Part shown: one piece after another, positions 1 through 12,345 of the stretch | Layout of the letters: each line of letters opens with the position of its first letter | How positions within the stretch are numbered: position 1 is the first letter of the stretch | Assembly (NCBI RefSeq): GCF_000002595.2 | Contig: NC_057013.1 | Coordinates: 6,254,054 to 6,318,053, forward strand | Direction: 5' to 3' | Origin: Chlamydomonas reinhardtii | Taxonomy: Eukaryota > Chlorophyta > Chlorophyceae > Chlamydomonadales > Chlamydomonadaceae | Length of the DNA stretch: 64,000 nt | Position numbers and translations under genes: made by a program | The notes under the pieces: model-generated | Told to the model about the DNA's origin: nothing | What the model saw: the letters and a program-made list of their open reading frames with translations, nothing else | Database searches by the model: none

Positions 1-1839
1 TCCTATACCGTCATGACAACATACATGCAGCCAACGTTGTTGGCGTATGTATCGAAAAGACTCAGGTGTCCCATGCACTATCCACGTGTCTGAAGGAACG
101 CATGTGACCACTGGTTCGGTGGGAATGAGCAACGAGACCCAGGCTGCGGTCCCAAGTGGGAATCCTCCAGCGTGGTGCGAGTGTGTGTTTGTTCACGTTT
201 GCGCATTTAGATTGGGCATGGAGGCGCCCCGGTGTTGGCAGCGAAGGATTAATGCAAGTACAGTTGGAGTGCAAAGTTGAGAGAGATGGATGATGGATGG
301 AAGGAGCGCCTTGGTGCCGCACGCATGATCACAAGAACATTTTCAGATGCCCGGAGACAACGCATACCGAAACAGTATTTGGCGTGTCATCACGACCGCA
401 CCTCCATCAAATCAGTATGGCATGCTTGCTTATAGCTTGCAACCTGCGGCCGGTGTCAAGCGCACGCAACCATCCCATGGTTATCCTGAGGTTTGGAGTC
501 CGCCGGCTTTGAACGGGTCCAAGAGTTCAGTGTGAATGTCAGCTTGCATCTGTGACACGTGTGAAGGAACGCGACAACGATCTTGGGTCAGGAAGGGCCA
601 GGACTGCGGTGTGGGCCTGCGGCTTGCGCCGTTTTGCCGTGTCAGGGCAACAACGGGAGAGTTTGCCAAACTTTCAAATAACTTGACTTGAATTGCATGC
701 TGACAGCGCTCGCTCGGGCTGTGATCCCGAGCACAGGCGGTGCTGACACACCAGTGTGGAACAGTAAAGTTGCTGGGGTGCGGGGAGCGAGTGCTTGGGT
801 TGCCGTGTTCATTAGCGTGCGTGGTGCGCGCAGTGTTTCACATTCACGTCTTCATGAATTGTTCTTTATTTTTGTTGAGGTTGAATTTACAGGTATGTCA
901 CGAGTCGGTTCTAGATGGGCGGCGCACGGCGTCACGCGCTCACTCCGTTTGTCATAGAACCCAAGTGGAATGCGTCGTGTGCTACTGTGCTTTGTAGGGT
1001 GGGCACGTCCGTAGGGGCGGGTGCGGAGGAGGGTTGCAACACGGCTTGAGGGTGCAGGGGCATCGGACCTAGGGGCGTTGCATTCTTGTACGCCTCTGAT
1101 GCCTTTACATAAACGGGGGCCGTCGTAATGCAGAAGTACTCATAGCGCACGTGTGTGATACGTGGCTGCATGACACGCAGGCGTGTGTGTTTTGTGGTAA
1201 AGGTTTGAGCAGGAGTTGCCGCCGCTGTGGCGCCTGCGGGCAAGGGAGGCCTGCGGGCCAGGCGTGCGGCTGGCGGCGGCTTGGCTGGCGATCTGCCGCG
1301 TGCGCCCGCGTGGAGCCAGGCCGGGTTGAGGCCTCCGCCACGTGGCTCATCTTCGGTCGCCCAAGGCGTCATGCTCGGCCCGTGGACATGCGTACATGCG
1401 TGAGGCAGAAGAGTAGGATTCGGCGGGCGCTGCCGGCGGGCTGGTTGGCAGTGCGAGTGGCCCTGCGTGGGGTTTGGCTCCCCTTCCGCCTGGTTTAAAT
1501 AATATTCTCTTGCGTTGACTGAATGTGAATGGATGTGTTCTGAGCTGTCATTCGCTTGGTATGGTGCTTGACGCGCGTGCTGGGTTGAGCGCTGCAGCAG
1601 GCTGCAGGAGGTGGGAGCAGGTGGAGGCAATGTGGTGCATCAGGTGGTGCATGCTTCTCGAAGCTCCAGACCTACTTGGCCGCAGATTCCGTTTCACCTT
1701 CTCAGATTGCTGCACCTCATATATCTGTACTTGTTTACAGAGGAACAGTTTTAAAGCCCCTTCCTGGCCCAGTACCGTAACGCCCACTGCAAACATTTCG
1801 CTGAAACTTGCAACCGCTCTTGGAGTCTGCTTGTTCGGC
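1..1839. other. Upstream stretch with no supported gene
   Basis: I find no recognisable protein or RNA here. A minus-strand reading frame at 932-1630 is open for 232 codons, and a minus-strand TGTAA-type signal lies 41 bases beyond its stop (87-91 of the 800s, i.e. 887-891). Its composition is Pro/Ala/Thr/His-rich and it shows no domain, so I do not call it a gene. The right end of the stretch should contain the promoter and 5' leader of the sulfoxide reductase gene starting at 1840. Confidence 0.4.
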
Positions 1840-4526
1840 ATGCTTGTTGCTCGCTATAGCACTCACATCATTGCGCAAGTCCGTAACGGGCGCAACGCTG
1901 TATTCGGTGCCAAGCCCGCGTTCAAGGGACCCATCGCTGCAAGCTCAGCGGTAAGGAGCCGGCAGTGGCGCGCTTTCAATGGGGTCCAGTTAATGATGTA
2001 ATTGCATGCGGCTGTGGTGTGCAAAACGGGTTGGGAGCGTCCTCGCCACCTGGGCCACTCGCGGACCAGGTGCCACGCCAGGTCGTGGCCCCCGGAACCG
2101 CGCGCCTCAGCCTTCGTTTCATCAAGCCTAGCGCCTCCGCATCAACTCCACCTTACTCTCTTTATATTTTCTCCTGGCCACGACCCGTGTCGCACTTGCA
2201 ACTGCTGTGTGTGCTTGCCCTTCCCCGCCTGCTGGGTACAGCGTGCGCCCGCGACCCCCCTAGGGGCCAGCCCCGCCGACCCCGCCGCGGTGCCCCACGC
2301 CACGCGTCCCGACGTCAGCCTCCGGGCCGTGAACGAAAACAGCGCCAGCGGCGTTAGCGCAGCTGCCGGCAGCTCCTCCAAGATGGAGGTCGCGACTCTG
2401 GGCGGTGGCTGCTTCTGGTGGGTGGCGGGTGGAGGCAAGGGGCGTGACCTTGCGAGGGCATAGAATGCATGTATATGTAGAACCGGGTGTTTGCATCTGT
2501 CATTCCTGCAATGCGCCACTGGCGCTCCTACTTGTGCCGACCCACCCACACATGCCTGCCTCCCTCATCATTTCTGTCCTCCTCCTCTCACACCCACAGG
2601 TGTGTTGAGGCCTGTTACAACATGCTGAGGGGCGTGCAGTCCGCCATCAGCGGCTACGCCAACGGCGACGTCAAGGACCCCACCTACAAGGCGGTGCGGC
2701 ACAAAGGGGGGGGGGGGCGGGAGGGGGCGGGTTGACATCAGCTGGATGTGGGGTTGAGTGTGGTGGGCTTGGGGTAGGGACACGTGTTGTTTGGGCCGCG
2801 CAGGCATGCGGTGTGGTGGATGTGCCCTCTGCTCACGTATCTTATCTCGTGATATGACACTGCTGACAAGCCTTGGCCTCCCCACCGCCCCGCGGTCGCT
2901 GCAATATGCTGCGGCCACCTGCTGCAGGTCTGCTCCGGCACCACCGGGTGAGAGGGCGAGATGGGGGCGAGAGGCATGAGGCCGGGAGCCTGCCCAACGT
3001 GACTTGAGTGGCGCTGCGGGCTTGGATTCTATGCCGTGTAACGGCCATTCTTGTGCAGATTAGCCATAGCGAAGGCAACGTGTGGATTGGTCGTTATGGA
3101 CATCTGCGTGTGCTAACGCCTGCTGCTGCACCTCGCCTCGCCTTATCAACCACTGCAGGCATGCCGAGGTGGTCCAGATCACGTACGACCCCACCGTCAT
3201 CTCCTACAAGGGTGAGGGGCGTGGGTGAGGGGTAGGGGGGGTTATATATACCAGCCCAAACTAAACTGAAACCAATGCAGTAGAGCGTCACCTAGTCTCT
3301 CCCAGTAAGGAAGGAGAGACGAGGTGACGCACGACAGGACACGATAGCTCAAAGCAAGTAGCGATAGTACTTAACGTGGGGCGGGGCAAGGGGCGGATGT
3401 GTTAAATATTAACTCTCACCACATTTGGTGCAGCAGGCCTCGGCGGGATTGTGGCCATGGCTGACCACCTCCATCCCCAACCAATCATCTCCCTCTTCCA
3501 CCCAACCGCAGAGATCCTGGAGATCTTCTTCACCGTGCATGACCCCACCACCAAGGACAGGTAGGTGACTGATGAGTGTGATCGGAAAGTGTGATCACCC
3601 CCGCCTGCCCACCCCCGCCTGCCCACCCCTACCTGCCCACCCCCGCCTGCCCGCCCATCCGCCTGCCCACCCGCTTCAGGCAGGGCAACGACGTGGGCAC
3701 TCAGTACCGGTCCATCATCTGCACACACAACGACGCGCAGGTGTGTGTGCGTGTGTGCGTGTGTGTATATGTGTGTGTGAGGGCGTGAAGGCGTGAGGGC
3801 GTGCTGGTGCAGTAGCCAGGCGGGGTTGCAAGGATGTTTGGAAGAGCGGTACAGGGTGCACGGGGGGGGGTGCTGCTGCAGCAAGTCATAGTCCATTCCC
3901 GGCGCGTTGTCCACACGCCTGGCACCGCAGCAGCAGCAGCAGCAGCAGCATGCCAATGGGAAAGAAACACATCTCGACATCGGCCGTGGCCTTCATGTGC
4001 GCGGCGTCGGCCGCCTCCGTCGCCGGCCAGTCAGTGACTACCAACTGCCACCAATCCTGACAGCTGCCCCTTTTCGGCCCCTCCTCCCTGTCACTTGAAC
4101 TCCTCCGCCCCTGTACGTCGACCTCTCACACCTCCATCCCCCCCATATGTCGCTGCCACGCCGCCACGCCGCCGCCCCCCATGTACGCGCAGCGCGCCAT
4201 TGCGCAGGAGGTGATTGCCGACATCAGCGCCCAGGGGCTGTGGCCGGCGCCCATCGTGACTCAGGTGGAGCCGCTGGACGTCTTCTACCCCGCGGAGGTA
4301 CGGCGGATGGCGGAGGGCGGCCGGAGGAGGGCAGGGAGGGTGCGTGGTGGCATTTGGGCGGGTCTGCTTTCCGGTTCGTTTTCGACACCACATACACACA
4401 CACCTGCCCCCAATCCCTTCCGTTCGTCGCTATTCATGCATGTAACCCCCCCCCCCCCGCTCCTCGCTCTATTGCATTGGGTTTGGTTTAGTTTGGGCTG
4501 GTATCTACAACCCCCTCCCCCGACAC

Positions 4527-4558
<32 letters not shown>

Positions 4559-4816
4559 ACACACACACACACACACACGCAGGACTACCACCCCTACCCC
4601 TGCTCGCTCTCCTACTTGCTCTTTTGCATTGGTTTTGGTTTAGTTTGGGCTGGTATTCACAACCCCGCCCCCCCATACACACGCACGCCCACGCACTCTC
4701 AGGACTACCACCAGGACTACTACGTACAGAACCCGGGCCAGGGTTACTGCCGCGCCGTGGTGGGGCCCAAGGTCGCCAAGTTCAGGCAGAAGTTCGCCAA
4801 GCTGATCAAGGCGTGA
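1840..4816 (+). CDS. MSRA: Peptide methionine sulfoxide reductase A, organellar, 9 exons
   Basis: Reduces methionine-S-sulfoxide in proteins, using thioredoxin-type reductants in the usual family mechanism. Exons: 1840-1950, 2242-2417, 2600-2693, 2928-2947, 3159-3211, 3512-3560, 3680-3740, 4193-4297, 4703-4816; total 783 nt, 260 residues, all phases compatible. Visible motifs in order are GGCFWCVEACY with the catalytic Cys at about residue 94, [44 protein letters not shown] and a C-terminal [11 protein letters not shown] with the probable resolving Cys at about 239. The first 37 residues (from [10 protein letters not shown]) are Arg/Ala/Ser-rich and lack acidic residues, as expected for a chloroplast or mitochondrial transit peptide; I chose this ATG because exon 1 ends at a GTAAGG donor in phase 0. 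Exon 4 is only 20 nt. Some algal MsrA proteins carry selenocysteine at the active site; here the codon is TGC. The gene converges on the phospholipase B-like gene. Confidence 0.94.
3241..3288 (+). repeat. Intron repeat family 1, sense copy near donor (MSRA intron 4)
   Basis: Contains ACCAGCCCAAACTAAACTGA followed by an AATGCAGTAGAGCG-like end. It starts about 30 nt after the donor at 3212. Confidence 0.8.
4461..4515 (-). repeat. Intron repeat family 1, antisense copy (MSRA intron 8)
   Basis: Reverse complement of the family 1 consensus (TAGATACCAGCCCAAACTAA on the minus strand). It is followed by a (CA)n tract leading to the decoy acceptor at 4582. Confidence 0.85.
4583..4702 (+). other. In-frame decoy acceptor and possible exon extension in MSRA
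   Basis: The final MSRA intron contains two CAG acceptors that are both followed by GACTACCACC, at 4583 and 4703. The interval between them is 120 nt, exactly 40 codons, with no stop, so using the upstream acceptor would insert 40 residues in frame just before the DYHQDYY segment. The inserted sequence is mostly a copy of intron repeat family 1, so this would be exonised repeat. The downstream acceptor gives the normal MsrA sequence and is probably the main one. Confidence 0.5.
4607..4666 (-). repeat. Intron repeat family 1, second antisense copy (MSRA intron 8)
   Basis: A tandem second copy about 95 nt downstream of the first, again followed by an A/C-rich run and the real acceptor at 4702. 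The pair suggests that the whole repeat-plus-acceptor unit was duplicated. Confidence 0.85.
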
Positions 4817-6980
4817 TGATGAGGCAGCAGAGCGAGCTGCTAGCTAGCTGGCGCCGCCGGCGAACTGGGGACAGGGGACAGGGGACAACAGGGTCCGTGC
4901 CATTTACGCGACCCCGCCGCATTGCCGCGGCTGCTACAGGAGAGGCACGGCTGCGGCTGCTGCGCTGCTGCTGGAGGTGGCGTGCGTGTGGCTGCAGTGC
5001 TGCACGTCAGCGACTGCACTGTACAGATGTTCCGTTTGTTTTGGCTGAGCAGCATGAGCATATTATAGGCGCACAGGCATGCAGGCGATACACTGAGGAG
5101 GAACGTAGTGTGAAATGGGCGGGAGGTGCCAGCCCCTATGTATGGAAGTGTGTGTTCTGCGTTGAGCAGCAGCGGCTCGTGCCGGTAAAGTTCGCCTGGA
5201 GATTTGCTTTGACGAGCGGACCGGAGAATTGGGCTGGAGTTGAATATCGTAGTTAGCTGTCCGCGGGAGAGGAGGGCGTGTGTATGATGGATGACAAGTT
5301 GCGCGCACGATCGTTGCGTGTCTTCCTGCCTCATGGAAACCCGGAGGCCCGGGCCGGGGTGACCCTTATAATGCCAACAAATTGATAACGTCCTACTTGT
5401 TGTTCTCCCCTGGTAAGGCCTGACGCTTTCCTGACTCGTGTGCTCTCATTTGTAGGTACACGAAGCGGAATCGTGCTGGGACTACGACGACGTCTGTTCA
5501 GCTGTGCATGCATAAACCGACCTCAGCTTTCTCCGGGAGATGCAATCGGTAGTTTCAGATGTTGGGCCAGAATCGCGTGAACTCGCTGCTTGACTGAATG
5601 AGGGCGAAGCTAAAGGGGTGCCGCTGGCGCCGCGGGAGGCAGAGGCAAGGGGTTCGAGGGGCAAGCCGCAGGCGAGGGTGCGTAGCAGCGTAGCAGAAAC
5701 TTAACTATCAGCATTACAGCATAAGGGGTTCATGGCCACGGGTACCAACCAGGCACAGCAGTGTTCCCTATTTGGTGCTATCCTTTTGCACAGGCCTTGC
5801 GCACAGGCACCAAGTGAGGAAGGCTGAAGGCATGTCTTCCAAGGGCGTAGACGTAGGACAAAGATACCGGTAGCCCATGGCTGACTGCATGGGGCCCTGG
5901 AGCCCTACCTCAGCACCTCAGTACCTCCTTCTGCGGCTGGCAGCTGGCAGATGCATCGGGCGACCACCACAGGCCGACGCCGCGGCCCTGCGACCCTGCC
6001 TGCCTGCAGGCCTGCAGGGGCGGAAACGGTGCCGGTGCCGGTATCAGCCACCAGTGGCAATGGCAGTGGCGGTGGTGGAGATGAGGGCCCTACACCTGCA
6101 CTACATGCTGTACACGCAGGTGGTGCACGTGACTCGAGTGTGTCCGCGTGTCGTCGTGCACTCGCAGGCGTGCCCACACGCACTTGCTTGACGTTCAACG
6201 CCACGTGGGCTGGTCCGACCCCCGCACCATGTTGCGACTGATGTCGCACACGCCGACGAGCCGGTGGCAGCTCTAGAGCAAAACATGACTGGGGCGTGAC
6301 ACGCATCCGTCTTTCACAGAGACACAGACCCAGCCATCTGCCCAAGCCCACGCACAACGGCACATCATTCCATCAGTTTTAGACCTGCAGAAGTGCTGCA
6401 CACTAGCCCGGTTCGCTCCGCCCCTTTGTGTCCAATCGCTACGTCTCTAGGCTCTGCGTGACCACACCCATGACAGTTTACTGAAGTGTGTGAGGCAGAG
6501 GCCCATGGAGGACCCTACGGCTCTGTGCAGCTCTCGGTCCGTCATCATCGCACACTTATACGCACATTCTTGCACTTGTTTTGGTAGGTTCTGGCGTGTC
6601 AGACAGGTGTAAGCGCCCGCAAGGCGCGGGGCACAGCACCGTATGCCATCAGCTGAACCGACTCGTCAAGCCTGACTTGAAAGCAGTAGGTCCCACGCAC
6701 AGCATGCACGCCGTCGCTTTCCCAACCCAGTACCCGAGACCAATAAACCGTTCCCGTCACTACACTCTCTGACATGAACAGTCACCAGACCCGAAGCAGC
6801 ATATCTAGCAGCGCATGAACATAAATAGCCCCTGCGTTTGCTGCCCAAAGCCCAACATGCAGGGGTTTAGGTCCCTCAAAAACGCAAACGCAGTAAAACG
6901 CGCGCGCACTCAAATAAGTTAAAGTTATATATCACACACCCGCCGGCCTATCCGCCCATTCCTCTATCGCTCATGCATGC
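4817..6980. other. Convergent 3' untranslated and intergenic region
   Basis: Lies between the stops of MSRA (plus) and the phospholipase B-like gene (minus), so it should hold both 3' untranslated regions. A minus-strand TGTAA-type signal sits near 5715 and a plus-strand TGTAA near 6607; neither is close to its candidate stop. The stretch also has one copy of a short dispersed repeat (5335-5385). I see no gene. Confidence 0.5.
5335..5385 (+). repeat. Dispersed repeat family 7, copy 1
   Basis: About 45 bases centred on GGCCCGGGCCGGGGTGACCC followed by TTATAA. The same run recurs in opposite orientation at 34090-34145, nearly 29 kb away. The element type is unknown; it may be the end of a small transposon. 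Confidence 0.6.
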
Positions 6981-9573
6981 TCATGGCGCCTGCTCCTCCC
7001 ATGCGGTGTCGAAGACCTCCAGCATGCCGCGGTGTGGGATGCGCTCAAAGCGCGGGTGGTCGGCCCAGGCGAAGGGGCGCTGCCCGCCCGAGGTGGTGGG
7101 GCCGTTGATGGCGTCCGCGGACAGAGCCAGTGCGCGGCTGTTGGGAGCGGGTGGGGCAGGGCATGTGTGCGTTCGGGGCGGGGAGGGCACGAGAGGAAAG
7201 GTTTGCCTTGTTTCATGTATGACGCAGGTAGCTAGACGCGCTAGGGGTTTGACGTCGCGAGGTCGACACGCGCCCCACAGGTACGCGCGGGGCTGAGGGC
7301 CCAACACCACGCAAACCGCCAACCCGCGTCCACCAACCGCCGTCAACGCACCCCCCAACCCCCCAACCACCGACTAACCGCCACATTGCCGTACCCACCG
7401 GTAGTTGGTGACTTTGCCGTCGTAGCAGCCGTACACGTCCGGGTCCTCTGGATCCAGATCCCCGCGGCCGCACAGCGCCTCCCAGGGGCTGTCGGCAGCC
7501 AGCGGGTCGGCGGGCCGGGCGCCGAAGGCGTTGGAGCGCAGCAGCGCGCGGAGGGAGGCCAGGTCGGTGGCGCCGGCTGCGCATATGCGTGCGGGTGTGG
7601 GGTGGTGTAGCAGATGAGAGAGCGAAAGAGGGGGAGCACAAGGGACAGGAAAGCCGTCAGGATAGTGTGCTTAGGGAGGGGTCAAAATGAGGGAAAACTG
7701 CAGGACAGTGTATGTGTATGCGTGTGCGTGCCGGTGTGCCGGTGTGTGTGCTGTGTAAACGCCAAGCCCCAGTCGCCACCAGTCACGCACCCGCGTCCCT
7801 CCTGAAGATCTTGGCCCGCGGCGACAGCTGGTAGCTCAGGTCGGCGGCGGCGGCGGCGTAGTCGGCACCGCGGGCCGCCAGGGCGGCGGCGTGGCGCCGG
7901 TAGCCCGTGGCCTCATACACCTGTGTGTGTGTGTGTATGTGTGTGTGTATGTGTGTGTATGTGTGTGTGTGTATATGTGTGTGGGGGGTATCGGTGTGTG
8001 TGGGTGGGTGGGTGTGTGTATCGGTGTGGGTGTGTGTCGGGACCCAGTGTCTAAAGGTGTCAGGAAAGCACAACGGAGTTATAAATGCGACAGCCTGCCA
8101 CTGCTGCTGCTGCTACTGCCACTGCTGCTGCTGCTGCTGCTGCCCCACCTGTGGGAAGTAGGGGATGTTGTAGGAGGGCCAGTGGCCGCGCTCCAGGTCG
8201 GACGTGGCGTCGGCCGTCACCACAAGGCCTGTGGGCGTGCGGGGTAGGTGAGAACGTGTGTGCGGACGCGTGTGTAGGTTTGAGGAGTTGCGGGTGAGAT
8301 TGTGCGCAAGTGCCCAACACACCACCGTACTACCACCACGCATCGCATCTTCCGGGCGGAGTTTTGAGGCCACTGCGCATGGCAAGCGGCCCCTCGCCAA
8401 CCCCCGCCGCTGCCCCGCACACACACGCACACGCCCGGTCTCCCACTCTCATCCGCCCGTCTCACCCGGTATGATCTCCATGACTGTCAGCAGGCCCGGC
8501 TGCAGCTCCTGGCCCGGGCTGAAGCGGTTGAGGTCCACGATCAGGTACTGGTTGTTGTAGGAGCCTGAGGCGGGGGGGGGGCGAGGCGGGTGAGGAGGAG
8601 GGAGAGATGGGAGATGGACGATATAGGATGATGTATGCCCCAGCCCAGCGAAAGGGGCAGCCGGAGTGTGTGGATGGGAGCATGCGGTGTGGTGGTAGTT
8701 GCTGGCACGACGCACCCGCACGCGTGGGCACCCCCGACCCGCCGCTACGCAGCACCAGCGGCACTTTCGCACCGGCTACAGCGGCTCTACCTCAGCCGTA
8801 CGCCTCCCTCCCTCCCTCCCTCTCCCTCCCTGCCCCTCCTCTTCCCCCCCCCCTCACCGCTGTTGTGTAGCGCCGCCAGCTCCGCCCAGCCGGCTCCGTC
8901 CTCCGCCAGCAGGTTGGCCGCCAGCGCGCGCTGCCAGCTCAGCAGGCTGCCCGGCCCGGTGCCGTAGCTGGCGTTGTAGCGGGTGTGGTCGTAGATATCC
9001 AGGCTGGTCTCGGTCACCACCAGACCAGACCCCAGCAGGTACCAGTCATCCGCAGAGCTCACCTGGCCTGTGTGGGTGGCGGTCACACCGAGTAAAGTAA
9101 CGCACGGCCAGGTTATTGGGGGCTTCGCCCGTCCATAGGACGTGGGGTCGCAAACCCCTACTATCACATCTATGATCGATTATATATCGTTGTAAGGTTG
9201 CAGATATATCGCTGTAAGGTTGCAGAAACCAGTGTGGACTGTTGCGGCACCGCCCCCAGCAGATTCGCTGCACGCCAAGGTCAGAGTGACCCACCACACA
9301 CGCGCACACACGCGCACACGCGCCCCCGCTCCCAGCACCCACCCGGGTAGCTTGAGAAGGAGATGCGGCCGTCAATGGCGCCGCCGCCTCCGTCCGCGCC
9401 GCCTCCGTCCGCGCCGCCGCCGCTGTTGTGTGGGCGCACGCTGGTGAGGCGGAAGCTGTAGTGTTTGTAGAGTCGCAGCATGGAGGCGTAGCCCCACCAG
9501 GTCACGTGGCCCATCAGGATGTCGGACAGGTCGGGCGTCACCTGCAGCAGCAGGGGGGGGGGGAGAAAGGTGG

Positions 9574-9625
<52 letters not shown>

Positions 9626-12345
9626 GGAAACCTCCCCCTCCTCCTCTTCCTCCCTCCTCCTGCCTCCTCCTCCTCCTTCTCCTCTTACCTTGATCAGCGC
9701 GCTGCAGCGGCCGCTCTTGGCGATGCGGCTGCGCACCTGGCCCGGACTCAGGCCCTCCCAAGAGGCAGTGCGGGTGCGGGGCACCGGCCCCGTCAGCCCC
9801 GCCTCCGCCTCCGCCGCCTCCGCCGCCGCCACCCGCAGCCGCTGCCGCCGCTCCTCCGGGCTCTCAGGTCGGAAGAAGAACGAGGCGTCCCGCTCCGGGT
9901 TGGGCGTCCGCACCGGCCGCCGCTTAGCGGCACTGCTGCTACTGCCTCCACCAGTGCTACTGCCGCCTGCCGCTATTGCTGCTGCTACGGCCGAGTCGTC
10001 GTAGTCATCCATGTCGCCCCCGTCGCGGTCACTGGGGAAGATGATGGCTGCACGTGTGTCCAGGACGTGACAGGGCAGGGCAGGGAGGAGGAAGCAGGGA
10101 GCAGGGGGGCGGGTTGCAGATGCAGTTGGTAGGGTCATGGGGAAGGGCAAGGCGATGCAAGCGCAGAGCGAGGACAGCGCTGCCATACGCCAACACACTG
10201 AGACACCCTGGCTCCCCCCCCCGCATGCCTGCGCCCTCTGCCTGCCCCCTCCCCCGCCCCCCTGCCCCCCCTTTCCTTTACCCCCCTTCCCTGCCCCCCC
10301 CCTGCTCCTTGCCGCGCTACTGTTTCCTTACGGGATTGGTTCAACGTTCACCCCCCCCCCGCCCCCCCCCGCCCCTCTCACCCATCAGGTCGTCCATGTC
10401 GCCCAGGGCGTTGAGCATGAGGAAGTCCCACTTGGTCAGCCGGTCGCACGGGGGCGCAGAGGAGGCGGGGGAGGAGGCGGCGGAGGAGGAGGCAGCAGTG
10501 GCCTGCTGCTGCTGCTGCTGCTGCTGCATGTCGGCGAGGCGGGCGCTGTAGCCGGCCAGTAGGCCGTCGGCCTGCAGGCGGGAGGGAGGGAGGGAGGGAG
10601 GGAGGGAGGAAGGGAGGAAGGGAGGGAGGCAGAGGCAGCGGGGGGAGGCGGTCAGGGGTAGCGGGCGGGCGGGAAGGAGAGGCGCGTGGTGACTGCGCCC
10701 CTATCAACCGTCCCAAAGACGCCCTCCGCTCGTCACCCGCCCGCCCATTCCACCTACCTGCGCCGTGAGCAGCCCAATGGTCCGCCAGTAGTTGGCGGAG
10801 GCGCTGGCCGGCGGCGCATCCGACCCCTGGGCCCGGCGGTGCGGCTCACCCGCCCCCTCACCACCCTCCTGCTGCTGCCCCTGCTGCGCCTGCTGCTGGT
10901 CGGCTCCAGCCGCCCGCTCCCCTCCCACTACACCAGCACCACCAGCACCAGCACCAGCACCACCAGCTGCTGCTGCTGCGCCCACCCCCGAGTGCATCGT
11001 GGCCGCCGCATCCGCCGCCGCCGTGTCGGCCGCCGCCGCCGCGTGCGCCGCCACCTGCTGCCGCGTCCACTTGTCCTGAGCGAACAGCCTGCAGGGTTCA
11101 GGCACACCCGTGGAGTGTGTGTTCAAGTGTGCATTGATGTGCATTCCATTCAGCGGCTATGCTATGTTCGTGTGTGTGTGGGTGGTGTGTTTACATGTGC
11201 GTGAGCAGAGGGAATATGACTGTATGTGTGTATGTGCCGTGTGGGTCTGTGCGCATCAGCCCGCTAGCGGGCCTCCAGACAGGCAGTCAGGCAGTCTCTA
11301 GGCAGTCAGGCCAGCCGCCTCACCAGTCGCCCACTGCGAACGAGTCGTTGGTCTGGGTGAACAGCCAGGCCTTCATGTTGTAGGCGTAGTCGAAGATGCG
11401 CTCTGGAGGGAGGGGGGGATGGGGGGGCAGGGAGAGGTTTGTGAGGGCGATAGGTTGTGGTTGTGGTTGTGTTGTTAATGTGGAGCAGGCGTGGACTGTG
11501 CGGCACCGTACACAGGCACCTGACAGCAGAGGGACCAGGAGCCTCGGCCTGGAATCCTACCCCTCCACAGCCCTCCAACCATACCCGCCTTGCAGCCTCT
11601 CGAGTCCTTGAACCCAGTCTCCATCCAGACTGCCCCGACCACAGCGTCATCAGCCCTCAGGCCCCCTCACCCGCTGTGAGGTAACCCTCCAGGAAGCCGG
11701 CGGCCTGCATTTGGATCTCATCCGGGAAGGCGGCGTTGGTGGTCACCCGCAGCTGCCCAAAGTTGCTCCGGTGGCGGGCAGGGTCGGAGAAAGAGCCGCA
11801 GGCGGGCGCCGCGGCGTTGGGACATGAGAAGTCGGGACCGGGGTCGGGGCCTGTGATGGGGGAAGCAATGGGAGATTCAGTGGATGGGAAGTTAGGCCCA
11901 CAGGACGGGCCGAACTGGACGGGCCAAGGCAAGGTTGTGGTCGGCCGGGGCCGAGGGTTTTGGGCGCGTTCCGTTGGCAGCGCACATCGATTGCAGTGCA
12001 GCTGATCATGTCGTGCCACTGGCTTGTGGTGTGCCCGCGACACAAATGCACCCACAGAACGCGGACCAATCAGTCCAACAACCCTAGTCGCCCACCTGGT
12101 TTGCGTTTGTCCACGTTGACCACGGCTTTGATGAATTTGAATGTCCTCGTGCCCAAATCGTACTCTACATGCCCTGCTAGAAGCTCCGGGGCTTGTCGTT
12201 GAGCAGGGTTCTGTGAAACATCAGCGGCAGCTGCGGACGCTTCTATGCTGTCCGAGCCAATCCATCTTGCTGAGTGCACGCTTTGTAGTGACATAAAAGT
12301 ACAACACAAGACAAATACATGATAGGGGGCGGCTTTCAACGACAT
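6981..12345 (-). CDS. Phospholipase B-like (PLBD) Ntn hydrolase, secretory/lysosomal, 13 exons
   Basis: A lysosomal or secreted amidase/phospholipase of the N-terminal-nucleophile fold. Exons in transcript order: 12345-12096, 11850-11671, 11402-11324, 11088-10758, 10571-10382, 10047-9689, 9541-9343, 9067-8858, 8564-8466, 8228-8149, 7920-7791, 7576-7399, 7137-6981; 2442 nt, 813 residues, all phases consistent. The N-terminus (MSLKAAPYHVFVLCCTFMSL) is a signal peptide. Family blocks in order: AAGFLEGYLTAG, YWRTIGLL, CSALIKV with the likely autocatalytic Cys at about 458, VTPDLSDILMGHVTWWGY, FSSYPG, GSGLVVTETSLDIYD, SYNNQYLIVDLNRF, SYNIPYFPQ, SPRAKIFRRD and ADSPWEALCGRGDLDP. Ala/Gln/Gly-rich insertions in exons 4-6 make it longer than animal homologues of roughly 550-590 residues. 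The start was chosen to give the signal peptide; an in-frame ATG 16 codons upstream is less likely. Confidence 0.94.
9577..9621 (+). repeat. (TG)n microsatellite in a PLBD-like intron
   Basis: A dinucleotide tract that reads as (CA)n in the direction of the minus-strand gene, shortly before the acceptor of the exon starting at 9541. Confidence 0.9.
10318..10352 (+). repeat. Intron repeat family 5, partial copy (PLBD-like intron 5)
   Basis: Matches the second half of the 22693-22757 and 52273-52342 copies, with core CTGTTTCCTTACGGGATTGG. In the minus-strand gene it sits about 30 nt inside the donor at 10381 and is antisense to the transcript; the 22.7-kb copy is sense and lies by an acceptor. 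Confidence 0.7.

Noticed and set aside
932-1630. A 232-codon minus-strand frame upstream of MSRA as a gene
   Set aside because: Biased composition, no domain and no splice structure. A nearby TGTAA is not enough.
2383-2418. MSRA as a selenoprotein, and a start at the ATG just before the active site
   Set aside because: The active-site codon is TGC, not TGA, and the upstream exons give a plausible transit peptide in frame.
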